This document shows positions 11,990 to 22,333 of a stretch of 64,000 bases of DNA, in pieces. Both the position numbers and the translations under genes were made by a program. Below the pieces are notes generated by a model. That model made no database searches. It saw only the letters and a program-made list of their open reading frames with translations, and was not told where the DNA came from. This DNA comes from Arcuatula senhousia (Eukaryota; Mollusca; Bivalvia; Mytilida; Mytilidae): NCBI GenBank assembly GCA_963971305.1, contig OZ020313.1:18797260-18861259 (forward strand). Reading direction: 5' to 3'. Within the stretch, counting starts at the first letter, position 1. The number at the start of each line of letters is the position of its first letter.

Positions 11990-13833
11990 GTTGTAAGAGA
12001 TAGTTATATTGAAGTATTTGCAAGTCAAAGTGCCAAAATAAAACAGTTTGCTTCTGTGTGTCTAGATGCCCTATATTTTGCCGAAGCGCTTAATAGCTCA
12101 CCTAGGCCTGTACCAAATTAAAAAAAAAATATTGCACAAAAAGTTTTTAATTTATCGTTCATATTATTCTGCAATTTTGCAAAGGATGATAACATGTTTC
12201 AAAATTTGCCACTTGGGTCACTTTTGGCATTCTTTTCTCTATATCAGAAAAATGAACTGGGCAGCACCCGTTTTAATTTTTATTTTTCTAATGCATTATC
12301 AAAGCCCTGAATAATATAAAAAAATAATATAATTTCATTAATATGATTTTTATACAGACACAATTTTTCTTCGAAATAAGTGACTTTCTTTAACATTTCA
12401 ATGAAAACCAACTTGACATTGGAGTCATTTAGAGCAAAAACTAAGTGGGAGGCATGCTTTTTTTCAAGATAAATTATCAAAATCCATATCATATCGCAAC
12501 CGGAACAAATTTTAAAGAAAATTCATCGACAAGAAAAAGAAAGATTAACGTTGAATATTTTATCAAAGAAATAAAAGTTTACACAAGAATATTTCCAATT
12601 GCTAACATGTTATTATGTACAGTCGACTGACCAGTTTCGGTTTCGATTTCGGTCTCGGCTAATAGTGAAAATGTCTAATATTAAGAGTCATCTGACAACT
12701 TGTACCAGTGGATTTGATAAAGGGGTGAACATAAAATAAACAACAGCGTTTTTTTTTATCTGCTATAGTTTTTTTTCTATAGACTAAAAACATGAACGCT
12801 GTTTCTTACATTAAAAGGATCATAACCCCCCACCTATAAGTAGTCATCTGATAACATCGAACCTACGGAGACTATTGAAGAGCTCACTCAGTTGAAGGTT
12901 TAAGCAATTAACAGTTTTTCTATATATGTAAATAGTTTTCATTCTATATCCCCCCAAAAAAACGCAATGTTTGACCTTTAAAGGGCTATAACCCATGTAT
13001 GTCGTCATCTGACAACTCCAACCCATGAAGACTTTTGTTGGACTCAATCAGCTGAAGGTTTGAGCAAGTAAATAACACTTATTCCTTTTTAGTGAAGGAC
13101 ATCCGAAGGAGGATGAATTGCAAGATTGATTTTCGTTTTTTTTTTCTTGTTAACAGAAGACAGTCGACGACGGCCACGGACGCCAATGGATGACAATAGC
13201 TCACATGGACGATTTGAAAAAAAAAATCCAGATTGAACACTTGGTCGAAAATTTAAGTTACTAAAGTAAATCAATGTACAGGAAAGAGTCAATTTGCCAG
13301 AAATGAAGTTAATTAGCACAAAGATATAACGCAGTATTTAAAATACTGACATAAATCTTTGGTTGAAGCATTCGCAGTTTTCTTTTTTTTTTAACTGTAT
13401 TTTGATAAATGACACAATGTCCATGTTTTGCCTCTCGATTGACCATTTTCTTATCACGTTTAGTTAAAGAATACTCAAGTTAAATTCGCATGATATTTAA
13501 TGCCACATGAATATACGTGATTTCATCTTAAAATCGTTTTTTTTCTCAAAAACCAGACAAAGGCAGATCTTGAGAATAAAGCCAGAACGCAAACATGATA
13601 AAAAGATACAAATTGAACTTATTTGACGGAAATTACTACTTGTCAATATTTTCCTATTGTAATTTTGTATATATCGATAAAAGGCCGTATGTGTGTAAAA
13701 CCCGTAATAATTCTTCGCATCTTATCCGTTTCTACGACCCAAACAAATAAATTACATGTCTACAATGACTTTGCATATTTGGTACAATGTATGAATGGTA
13801 CATGTATGCGGTACATAGCTACATTTGACATAC
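11990..13833. other. Likely intron of the minus-strand Cys-rich gene; no exon seen
   Basis: Between the two cysteine-rich exons the sequence is AT-rich. It contains a diverged repeat (12180-12475, related to 62000-62280) and repeat tail words at 13140-13212. No other exon with matching phase and cysteine spacing was found by eye. Confidence 0.35.
12180..12475 (+). repeat. Diverged direct repeat, copy at 62000-62280
   Basis: Both copies share TTTTCTCTATATCA, GGCAGCACCC/GGAAGCACCC, TTTTATACAGACA, CTTTCTTTAACATTTCAATG and GGCATGCTTT/AGCATGCCCTT in the same order. Divergence is high, so it is an old family. Confidence 0.6.
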
Positions 13834-14007
13834 TTCTACAGTAGGGTCCATCTGCGTAAAATCCATCTCTGCAGTTATTACATTTATCTGGTTCATAACA
13901 TTTGCCACCACTAGATTTATCTCTTGTGCCATCACGTCTAATGACCTCATCATTCGGATAGTAAATGTTGCAGGCTCCCCAGCGGTTTGTTTTTCTATCA
14001 CATATTG
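13834..14007 (-). CDS. Cysteine-rich exon (58 codons), EGF/laminin-like spacing
   Basis: On the minus strand the acceptor is TTTTTACTTTAAG and the donor GTATGT lies at 13833-13828. The exon is 174 bp, phase 1 at both ends. The translation begins ICDRKTNRWGACNIYY, contains SGGKCYEPDKCNNCRDGF and ends DGPYCR. The run of C-x5-C-x2-C followed by an aromatic residue and a terminal Y-C resembles extracellular EGF/laminin-EGF type modules. With the exon at 11745-11909 it forms two symmetrical modules of one minus-strand gene, probably a secreted or membrane protein. A different ATG-starting frame across the same bases is open but lacks cysteines and ignores the splice sites. No signal peptide exon is visible. 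Confidence 0.55.
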
Positions 14008-14297
14008 CTTAAAGTAAAAAAGTACATACATTTAAAGGTATTATTGAAGTTTTGTCTCGTTACTTGTTGGCTTTATCTTTCAGTAAACGTCAAAATGCCT
14101 ATATTGTGTATACTCTCGTAAACAATATTTTTTTTAGATTAAATAATGATCTTAGTATATGTTTTATCGCATGCAATATTTTCGAACCAAGATCATTTGT
14201 AAGAATAACGATATCTTTTTTTTGTAATTTCGTTTAAACCCTGCGAGTTTCCATAAGTTCCAACAAAAGTCAATCCTGGATCCGCCCCTGAAAAAGC

Positions 14298-14850
14298 ACT
14301 GTCGTGTATGTGAGAAGGATCGGTCATTTAAAGATGGCAGACACTTCGTTGGGTCAAATCACGGGGGTTTCTTTTCAGTGGTATTGAATGAAATCTACAG
14401 CACTTTACATTAAAAATTACATATCTCCGAAGGAAGGTAATAGAATTGTCTACTACATATAAAAGACCGATGGAAAAAGCATGGATGGATTTTCCATATA
14501 AGACTCCCAAAGGCGAGTAAACATCTGAAATGAAAATCGAAGCGAGCATCTCTCCTGAAATCGGTAATTTTACACAAAACTATGGGCTTAAGTTACAGCA
14601 ATGCAACTCTGGGAGCATTCTTTAATGGGAAGCCACCAATTGTCTTTCATGTTGTACGAACTTATGTTGAAAGATAATCACAATTTAGACTTAAAAGTTT
14701 TGTTAATGTCAAGGATCGGTCCTGTAGTAATTTGTATATCTATCTTGAGAAAATGTGTTCAGGATCGGACTTCTGTCGAATTTGGTTCAGAATCGGTCTT
14801 CCAATGTAGAAACATTTAAGTACAAGAGATATGTACTAATAGACAGTGTT
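14298..14850 (+). repeat. Host dispersed repeat; paralogue of the element insertion site
   Basis: The reverse complement of this block is collinear with 34575-34990 immediately outside the central element. Shared words include AAGTGTCTGCCATCTT, CGTACAACATGAAA, TTTATATGTAGTAGACAATTC and GTACATATCTCTTGTA. At its end the paralogue reads (minus strand) ACACTGTCTATTAGTACAT uninterrupted. At the insertion the same words are separated: ACACTGTCTATTTAG is left of the element and ATTTAGTACAT is right of it. It therefore acts as an empty-site reference. Confidence 0.8.
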
Positions 14851-15334
14851 TGTTTTTTAACCAAATGGAAAAAGTAATTGGAATTGAGCCCACTGAAGAA
14901 GGGAATCAATGATAAGATGCATATACGGTTCAACTTCCTGCAAAACAAATCTGCCCAGGCACCCCTGAGGGTATTTTTGTTATGCATGATCGGTTCATCT
15001 TGAATTATTCGTGAATTGTGATTAAAGGAATATCTTTACCCGTGATCTGTGATATCTAAAATTTGATTCCATACCATGACCCAGACCCCCATCAGACTCT
15101 TTACGATAATTGTTTGATTGATAAAAAAATTCAAACCGAATCTAGTTGACTCGATCTGTTGATATGCATTGAAAACAAAAATAAAAGAGTTACAGAAAAG
15201 TTATGTAAAAATATTCACTATTCAATGATTTCAAATATCGATTAGAATTTTAGCTAACGAACACGACGCATGGGGCGGGGGGGGGGGTCATGTGATACCC
15301 CGAGGGTCGAAGTCCGTATCAACTTACCGAAGGT

Positions 15335-15680
15335 GGTCAAGGTCCATTCTTGCTTACAGACAATTGCCAGATCAACCATATTGATATGGTAGTTCCACCT
15401 AGTGCTGCTGAGCACAAAGCATGCTTCGGGCGCTGGTTGTGATGTATCTTTTTTCGAATGAATGACCCACTAACAGAAGAATACTATTAGTAAAAGTTCA
15501 TTCAATTACCACTTACAGACAAGTGCCACATTATTTATTGGTAAGATAAATGCACCTAATTATGCTTAGCACAAAACATACTTAGGATGCCGGCTGTGAC
15601 ATATGTTTTCCGTATGGATTACCGCACTAACAGAAGAATGGTAAAAGTCCATTCCTTCTTATAGCAATCCTGGATACGAT
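15335..15680 (+). repeat. Diverged tandem repeat, ~165-bp unit, two copies
   Basis: Each unit runs from a CCATTCTTG/CATTCAATT word followed by CTTACAGACAA, through AGCACAAA(A/G)CAT, GGCTGTGA, to CACTAACAGAAGAAT. The copies are diverged and non-coding. Confidence 0.55.
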
Positions 15681-16283
15681 GTAAGCTTTGTAGTCGATAT
15701 ATTACCTGTTTCAAAATTATTACTAATGTCTTAAACTACACTATTTTGGTCTATATAGATTATCATCAAATGAAATGTTTGTTTTTTTTTTGCTTTTCTT
15801 TTCTTATCTTACTTTGTGTCTTGATAAAATATCAGTACTTAGCGCAAGAGTGTCAAGTGTAGATTTTTTTCTATCAGAACCTAGGTTTTTACATAATTAT
15901 GAATGAAAAGCATTTCAAAAAACTTATAATAGAAGGTGAATTATGTGGCCAACAAGTCTTGTGCTCAACAGAACATGAACAGAAACGTGCATGGCCCTAG
16001 CCAAATTTGTTTTGAGAGAATATGTTAAGAATAAAACAATGATTCATTAAAAAACAGTTATTTTTCGTTGAATTGCGCATGCACGTGCGTCTCATTATTG
16101 TTTCCTTTCTTCAGATCCATTATTATCCCTGCGCTAACGAAAGCGCGGGGATAATGTTTTGCTGTTCGATGTACGCGCGTACATATGTATGGCTTTAATG
16201 TCTATAGGATAATCTCTGTAACCACTGGGAGCAGAAAGATGAAACTTGGGTCATTGATTGCATTGTTGGTGGACTGTGCTAAA

Positions 16284-16510
16284 GTTTCGGAATTCGGAAT
16301 AATGCCCTTAGGGGCTGGGCTGTATAGGTAGCTTAAAGACACATAATTCCTTCGTCATGCTCTCTTCCTAGATTACTTGGAAGACATAACTGAAACGTGG
16401 CTCAGTAGTTGCACTATGGATGTAGATTCTGCCGAAGGTTTCGGAATTATGATAATAGCCCTAGGGGCTGGGCTGCATATGTAGCCTAAGGGCACATTAT
16501 TCTTTTGTCA
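16284..16510 (+). repeat. Tandem repeat, ~153-bp unit
   Basis: TTTCGGAATT followed by TAGGGGCTGGGCTG, a TAGC word and CACATTATTC/CACATAATTC occurs at 16285 and 16438. A short hairpin GCGCTAACGAAAGCGC lies upstream at 16132-16147. Non-coding. Confidence 0.6.
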
Positions 16511-16869
16511 CGCATAATTCTTTACATTACTATCACTCCAACTACCAGTGAAAAATATCATTTCAATACATATACATTTGATAGTACAAGTAATGCTCAT
16601 TGTAGTTAACGTTTATTTCTTTCAAATATTTGTCCTTATACTATCTAACACCAGAGTAGTGCGGGGACATGCAGCTTGCCTGCTTTAACTAATTTATTAT
16701 TTATAATTTTTATAATTTATGGTGTATGTCGCAGGTTCCATGGTGGAAACCCTTTTCAATTAAATTCATGTAGATGTGCAGATATACAGCAAAATCATTC
16801 TGTAAACTCTCCTTTCCTGCCTTAGTACACTATAGGCAGACCCCTTCTTTTCAATCTATTTTAAGCAAC

Positions 16870-17030
16870 GGCTGCCATGTTTTTCGACCGATCAAAAATC
16901 CCCACGCAAATTTTGTGCAGGATACCCTAAAGTACCACCAGACCAAATTTTGTTTGAATCTGTTCAGTAGTTTCAGAGGAGAAGATTTTTGAAAAATTGT
17001 TAACAGAGGACAGACGAGGACGACGATGAC
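16870..17030 (+). repeat. SINE-like repeat, copy of 3830-3990
   Basis: It contains GATCAAAAATCC, GGATACCCTAAAGTA, GTTTGAATCTG, TTTCAGAGGAGAAGA and a GACGAGGACGACGATG end, collinear with 3840-3975. Confidence 0.6.
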
Positions 17031-17106
17031 TCAATCATTTCTGGATCCGTCCCGGGTAAACGATTTCTTGTCAAATTTGACAATAAATAAAGCCCAGACA
17101 CTGTCT

Positions 17107-17112
17107 ATTTAG
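17107..17112. repeat. Target site duplication ATTTAG (left)
   Basis: ATTTAG directly precedes the left terminus AGTAGTATAG and is repeated directly after the right terminus at 34575-34580. A 6-bp duplication is the hallmark length of Polinton/Maverick integrase insertion. Confidence 0.85.
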
Positions 17113-17332
17113 AGTAGTATAGCGTGTCACTCTAGAACACTTTGACCCCGATGACCCCGAGTTCATTCCCATAGGCTCCATGTTAAATCGTTGCTATTTT
17201 TGTATTGAAATACCCACCCAAGATCTCTAGCAGTAAAGTCGTGTGCAGTCATGTGGAACGGCGACTCGTCCCTTTCTTTCGCCCCCTTTTACTTCGTCAC
17301 AAGTTTCTATTATCTATTATTAACTCTTATCT

Positions 17333-17436
17333 TTAACCCTAACCCTAACCCTAATCCTAACCCTAGCCCTAACCCTAATCCTAACCCTAGCCCTAACCCT
17401 AATCCTAACCCTAATCCTAACCCTAATCCTAACCAT
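17333..17436 (-). repeat. Telomere-like TTAGGG/TTAGGA array, left end
   Basis: About seventeen 6-bp units of CCCTAA and variants (TCCTAA, CCCTAG) lie about 220 bp inside the left terminus. An inverted copy with the same variant order lies at 34254-34354. The open frame through it (Asn-Pro repeats) is a by-product. Confidence 0.9.
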
Positions 17437-17803
17437 TTGTTTTGTTAGTGTCGCCCTGTCATTTCTATGTGTTATATAGTTTTACTGCCCCTCCCCCTTC
17501 CCCCTTCTCTCCTCATTTTCCCTCCTCCTCCTCCTCTTTCCCTCATTTCCCCTCATTCTCATCCTCATTGTCCCTCATTTTCCTCATTTTCCCTTATTTT
17601 CCTCATTTCTCTCCTCATTTTCTCTTGTAGTTTTCGTCTTTTGAGCTTGTTTTGTTCATGTATGGCTCAACTCTAATTGGTTCTTTTCGTTTTTTTTTTT
17701 TTTGGTTCGCCCTTTATGGGCTCTTTTTTTTTTGTCTTTGTTATTGTATTGATTGTTTTTATTTTCTTAAGTTTTCAATAAAAACTCAAAATCAGGTACA
17801 ACT

Positions 17804-17827
17804 TTTATTAACATTCTACGTTTTATT
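17804..17827 (-). terminator. Poly(A) signals after polymerase, arm A
   Basis: Two AATAAA hexamers on the minus strand (17827-17822 and 17809-17804) follow the polymerase stop at 17847 within 45 bp. This is the expected position for 3'-end formation. Confidence 0.6.
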
Positions 17828-17846
17828 TACATTCTATCTTTCAATT

Positions 17847-18704
17847 TCAATATCCATATGGTCTGGTGGTTAAATCATTCATGATCACTCTTTTGTCAAA
17901 TACAATTCTATAATCTTTCTTTTGTGAAACGGTTAACAATTTTTGATTGCTTCTTTGGATCTTGTAATCGTCTCTCACTGTCCTGATATCGTTTCTGTTG
18001 ATGGTGACCATCTCCTTGATGGTGTCAAAGTTGATGTCCAAAGCATTCTTATAGTTCAATGTTATTCCACGGACTTTGCACATAGTTCTGTTTCCTGCTT
18101 TCTCTGGGACGGCTAGTTTATACGCATAGTTTTTTGGTCCTCCAGTGACAAACTCCGTAATAGTATTTCCGGGTACTTCGTCCGTCAAATCTCCCAAGAA
18201 GTCTCCCAGCTTAGGCCTCCATTCTCCAGGTTTAGTGGTAAAAACAATCGAATCTGTATCGCAGTACAATGTTCTTGGTCCCAAATTCTCCAGATAAGTA
18301 TATAGTTTAAGTCTGGCCTGGGCGGTTGTATAGGCGGCTATGACGACATTTGTTTTCTTTTGGGTTTCAATGAATTCTTCTTTATATTTCCATCGTAATT
18401 CCACCATTTCATCGTTAACAAACTGTATTCCGGTCACTTCAATTTTATCGCTCGTTAACTTGTCAAAGTACTTCGAGGGTTCCGTGATGTAAGAGGTTTG
18501 TTGCATGTTGTTTCTTTGTCCAAACTTGCCCCAAAAGCTGTTCAACATTAGTTTGGCTAGAGACCTGATGCCGGGGTTCTTTTTTATCTTGTTATAGTCT
18601 AACTGTATCCCTTCCTTTTCTTCGTAGTTCTTGATATATTGCTGTTTAGCCTCTTCAGATTGACACCAGTCTGGCCAGCCACTAGCTTCTTGTTTCATTT
18701 TCAA
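17847..18704 (-). CDS. pPolB C-terminal half (motifs B and C), arm A
   Basis: This is the 285-codon frame downstream of an in-frame TGA (18780-18782). The same frame is open from directly after the TGA, and the first Met is only the 26th codon. It carries polymerase motif B (KLMLNSFWGKFGQ, residues 51-63), the catalytic motif C YCDTDS (147-152, Asp149 and Asp151) and a GGPKNYAY segment typical of the thumb-side KxY region. These are the palm and thumb parts of a protein-primed B-family DNA polymerase (DNA_pol_B_2 type). It differs from arm C by Phe for Tyr in a GDxLGD stretch. Alone it lacks motif A and the exonuclease, so on its own it would not polymerise DNA. Whether readthrough, reinitiation or no product applies is unknown. 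Confidence 0.85.
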   Translation of the reverse strand: MKMKQEASGWPDWCQSEEAKQQYIKNYEEKEGIQLDYNKIKKNPGIRSLAKLMLNSFWGKFGQRNNMQQTSYITEPSKYFDKLTSDKIEVTGIQFVNDEMVELRWKYKEEFIETQKKTNVVIAAYTTAQARLKLYTYLENLGPRTLYCDTDSIVFTTKPGEWRPKLGDFLGDLTDEVPGNTITEFVTGGPKNYAYKLAVPEKAGNRTMCKVRGITLNYKNALDINFDTIKEMVTINRNDIRTVRDDYKIQRSNQKLLTVSQKKDYRIVFDKRVIMNDLTTRPYGY

Positions 18705-18779
18705 GAATGTATTGATGTAGTCCGTGAAGAGTCCTCCAGACTTCCTTCCGGGATCGTACTGTTCTACCTCTTCGAAATG

Positions 18780-21700
18780 TCATACTTCGTAGATGGTTAA
18801 GATGGAATATCCCTTTTCCAATGCCTTCTTCAACTCATCTGTCACCCAAGTTCCCGTTATAGCTCTATCTTTTTCAGTATGGTTACAAGTCTCCTGCTGG
18901 TAGGTTTCCGTACAGGTACGACAGAGTGGGAACATCAGTTTGTTGTTGATCTTGGTTGGTAAGACGGGGATGTATAGGTTTTTGGGCGGTAGTACTTTAC
19001 ATTTCACCAATCCTTCGTACTCGTTGATGTCCCCAAAGTTTTCGGTGATGATCAATGGATGACCTTTGGGTACTTTTCCTGTTTTGTTGACAAACGAATA
19101 GAGCGATGTAACGTCATAGTAGTTTATATTGTCTTCTCCTGTCTGTTTGTACAAGGTAAAGGCTTCTGTTCTTCCTCCGTAGAAAGCATCTCGTGGTTCC
19201 AAAGCAGGGATCATCTCTAAGGAATTGACATAGGCACGAAGTGTTGGATCTTGTTCTATCTCTTTATCGAAATCACATTCCCATTTCTCTACGTAGAAGT
19301 ATCCTTCTGCTTCCAAATAAGTCTTTTTCTCTAGTGTCCGTTGATGAAGATCGTTCATAAACATGTTGTTGACCGTATTGATGGTCTCTCTGGAATAGCA
19401 TCTGGGACAGCCGTGCCAATAACAACCGTGAAATTCATACACAGTTCCATTGTCGTATCCGTCTACTCTGTAGGGTCCAATCTGCTTCTCTCCTCCGTTT
19501 TGGGCGTGTTGAATTCTTGAATCTTTCTTTGCTGATATATGTTTTATCCACTTCATAGCTTTGATGGAGTGCTTATGTTCTGGTTGGTAGCCTTGCGCTG
19601 GGATGAGCCCAATGGTGTTCCACCGTAGAAACTTGGATCGAAAGACCAGGTTGCAGGCGGATGCTATAGTGATACTCTCTTGGAAGGGGTCGATTGGAGT
19701 TCCGTCTAAGGTGTCCATGAATAGTTGTCGGAAGGTTAAACAGGCTTTTCTCAGGATGTCTACGTCTGTGATACAGTACTTCAAGAGTTCTTCTTGGACT
19801 TCAAATGGTTCGTTCCTGTGTTCTTCGTACCATTTCACGAATGTTTCGCGGTCTTCTGTTTTCATACCATTTGGATTGTAATAATTGATGTCTGGAAGAG
19901 TTTCTAATCGGATGTTTTCGTTTTCCTTTGTGTTAAACAGATGTGGAAAGTATCCTTTGTGGAGTTCCTCGAATCCAAACATTTTCGGGAGGTTGGCTAA
20001 GGCAGTGGGTAGAAAGTTGAGGGAATCTATCATCCGTATGCTGCAGTTTGAAATCGTTACAGACATGTTCTTGGTACCGTTGGGGATTATCTTGGGTTGA
20101 ATTCCACGACGAAACAGGTATTGCAGAACGGGGATAGAGTCATATCCTTTAAAGTTGTGGCAGATAACGGTGGAGTTGTTGTTGTTTCCGGAAAATAGCC
20201 AGTTGCAAAAGTCGTTGTTGGCGTTGGGTCCACTAAAGACCAGTTGGTTCTGTCCACATTTCCCGCAGGTACTCTCTTCAGTTACTTCCTCCTCCATACA
20301 GACGGTACAGACTTTTTGAACCACGCATAAGTTGGGTCGATGTTCCATAGCTCCACAGGTACTAGCTTTACAGTGTGCACATCTTCCGTCGGTGTCAGGT
20401 TGGTACCCCATTTCGCATTCTACGAGGTCGTCTTGTGTGCATTCAAAATCAAAGAAGATGTAGGTTTGTATTTCTGGAGGATCTTCGATAACTATAGGTG
20501 TCATGTAACACTGATGGTCTGTATCGCAGTATCGTTTACAGGATGGACAGTACATCTCACCACATACATGGTTGGTTTTCCTTTTTTCCATGTTGACGGT
20601 GTGGCCACAGTCTTTACACTTGTAGTACCATTTACATGTTGAGTTGATTTTCTTAGTTTGCTCCAAATGGAGTTGGAAGCACTCTTTTCCTCTAAAGTTT
20701 CGGCCACATTGGCTACAGTTGATCCAATTGTCTTCGCAGGGCTCGTGTATCTTCTTACAAAGGATGCATGGGTTGTTACATACATGTGTTTCCTTGTTAC
20801 TATATCCCTTTTTACACTTCTGACAGTAATAGGCCCTGGTCAAGAATCCTGTTACAGTGGTGATGACATCGTAATGGTCGTCGTGGTGGTAAAGGTAGAT
20901 CTTCTTCTCTGCATCTGGTCCCTCATAGATAATCCCGTTGAAGTAGTCTTTGGAGAAAACGGTTATTTGATATTCCGGCAGTACAGCTTGAAATTGTTTC
21001 AGTTCCTCGATGCCACAGGGTCCATTTGGTACATTGGCTTTCTCGTGGAGTTTTTCTGCTAATTCCTGTTGAATACGTCTTCCTTGGCGGATAGTGTCCC
21101 ACATTGAGTGCTTATCGATCCTGGCTTTAGCAGTAACGATGGCTCTAGCACAACACAGTTCGTCTCGGTTCTGTATTCTGATGATACTTTGTTTGTCTTT
21201 CAGCATTCTGTTGAGATCAACGTAATTGCACCGTTTCCGCCCGGATCCTTCGGGAATAGATACGTGGAGGACATCTAATTCTAAACTTCCGTCCAATACA
21301 AACTCCTCATGAGATTGTAATACTCTCTCTATTTCCTTTAATAGTAGTTCCGTAGTCAGGTCCTTGAGTTGTAATATGGGAAGGGCAATCGGGAAGTCAA
21401 GGGAGTTGGTTTCAATTGTTAGTTTAACGAGGTCGTGTTCTTTCATCGCTTCTCCAATGGTTTGCAGGATGGAGTCGAATAACCGATGTAATGTTCTTGT
21501 GATGGAAGGCAGGTCCGTGACTTCGAATTCCTTAAAGGTGACGGTATAATGATTTCTCGAAGTTCCAAACTTGAGTATTCTTTTCTTCTCCTGCCGTTTG
21601 ATGGTGTAATAGGATTTCGGATCATCCATATGGAACGGTTGCCCTGCTCCTCTTTGTCCATGTCTTTGCTGATGTAACTCTAAATGGCGTTGGGTGGCAA

Positions 21701-21902
21701 AGGCCTGGTTGCATTGGATACATTCGTAACCCATTTGGTGGCGGGTCATATGAGCTTGTAGATTCTCCCGCCTTGTAAAAGTCTTGGTGCATCTCGTACA
21801 CGAGTAAGTCTCTCGGTGGTTGGTCCATCGTCTATGACGATGTAGCTGACTCATCTTCTCAAAATTGGCTTCACATTGGTTGCAGGTAAATTGCTTAGCC
21901 AT
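18780..21902 (-). CDS. Zinc-finger protein-primed type B DNA polymerase, N-terminal 1040 aa, arm A
   Basis: Domain order: three C2H2 fingers (residues ~5-81); a ~280-residue linker region; a cysteine/histidine cluster (~359-467) with many CxxC pairs; a 3'-5' exonuclease with Exo I DFE (485-487), Exo II HNFKGYD (582-588) and Exo III YCITD (709-713). Next comes an inserted nuclease-like block with YEFHGCYWHGCPRC (822-835) and KWEC (873-876), then polymerase motif A (YDVTSLY, 929-935). Motif A is followed by Ser936, where arm C has Pro. The frame ends at an in-frame TGA; the downstream frame (17847-18779) carries motifs B and C. The ATG follows a TTTTATTTTAG acceptor-like site. Role: replication of the element from a protein primer, by family knowledge. 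The TGA and the motif A change suggest this copy is impaired. Confidence 0.9.
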   Translation of the reverse strand: MAKQFTCNQCEANFEKMSQLHRHRRWTNHRETYSCTRCTKTFTRRENLQAHMTRHQMGYECIQCNQAFATQRHLELHQQRHGQRGAGQPFHMDDPKSYYTIKRQEKKRILKFGTSRNHYTVTFKEFEVTDLPSITRTLHRLFDSILQTIGEAMKEHDLVKLTIETNSLDFPIALPILQLKDLTTELLLKEIERVLQSHEEFVLDGSLELDVLHVSIPEGSGRKRCNYVDLNRMLKDKQSIIRIQNRDELCCARAIVTAKARIDKHSMWDTIRQGRRIQQELAEKLHEKANVPNGPCGIEELKQFQAVLPEYQITVFSKDYFNGIIYEGPDAEKKIYLYHHDDHYDVITTVTGFLTRAYYCQKCKKGYSNKETHVCNNPCILCKKIHEPCEDNWINCSQCGRNFRGKECFQLHLEQTKKINSTCKWYYKCKDCGHTVNMEKRKTNHVCGEMYCPSCKRYCDTDHQCYMTPIVIEDPPEIQTYIFFDFECTQDDLVECEMGYQPDTDGRCAHCKASTCGAMEHRPNLCVVQKVCTVCMEEEVTEESTCGKCGQNQLVFSGPNANNDFCNWLFSGNNNNSTVICHNFKGYDSIPVLQYLFRRGIQPKIIPNGTKNMSVTISNCSIRMIDSLNFLPTALANLPKMFGFEELHKGYFPHLFNTKENENIRLETLPDINYYNPNGMKTEDRETFVKWYEEHRNEPFEVQEELLKYCITDVDILRKACLTFRQLFMDTLDGTPIDPFQESITIASACNLVFRSKFLRWNTIGLIPAQGYQPEHKHSIKAMKWIKHISAKKDSRIQHAQNGGEKQIGPYRVDGYDNGTVYEFHGCYWHGCPRCYSRETINTVNNMFMNDLHQRTLEKKTYLEAEGYFYVEKWECDFDKEIEQDPTLRAYVNSLEMIPALEPRDAFYGGRTEAFTLYKQTGEDNINYYDVTSLYSFVNKTGKVPKGHPLIITENFGDINEYEGLVKCKVLPPKNLYIPVLPTKINNKLMFPLCRTCTETYQQETCNHTEKDRAITGTWVTDELKKALEKGYSILTIYEV

Positions 21903-22174
21903 CTAAAATAAAAATAACACAGGTAAGTATATGGTGTCTATTGTTTCCTCTTTTTTAATTGTATACGTTTAAAATTATATGTCGTCAGTTGATTCCTTCT
22001 CTTTTAAATTCTATGCCTTTCAAATTATATATTGTCTATTGTTTCCTCTTCATTTAGTAGTATGCCTTTCAAAGTTAAGTTGGATATGTATGAGTCCTAC
22101 ATTTTCTCTTCGTTAAAACACGTCTGAACTCTTTGGTGTCTAATCGTAAAATGATTTCATTTCAAATGGTTTAC
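21903..22174 (-). other. Predicted 272-bp 5' intron before polymerase, arm A
   Basis: Minus strand: donor CAG|GTAAAC at 22177-22169 and acceptor TTTTATTTTAG just before the polymerase ATG. The same sites and the same 272-bp spacing occur in arms B and C. The interior has three diverged tandem units with GAGGAAACAATAGAC and TTTGAAAGGCATA words. Inferred from sites only. Confidence 0.45.
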
Positions 22175-22192
22175 CTGTATAATGGATTGTAC

Positions 22193-22211
22193 CACGTGAT
22201 CATGTCACGTG
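22193..22211 (-). promoter_or_regulatory. Paired CACGTG E-boxes upstream of polymerase, arm A
   Basis: Two CACGTG hexamers 13 bp apart, one inside the palindrome GTCACGTGAC, sit about 20 bp upstream of the predicted donor. They are conserved in arms B and C. This is a plausible promoter for the polymerase transcript. Confidence 0.5.
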
Positions 22212-22333
22212 ACTTCTGGATCAAACCGGTTAGAACTGGTTTGGACTTGATTTTACATTTTGAAAGTTTTAGTTCATCGAATTGCTTTTTGTTGGAATCG
22301 GTTCTTTAAATTTTTATGTTTGTTGGTTTTTCA

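Noticed and set aside
17251..17448. Asn-Pro repeat ORF at the element end
   Set aside because: Produced by reading the CCCTAA array in one frame; no independent coding signal.
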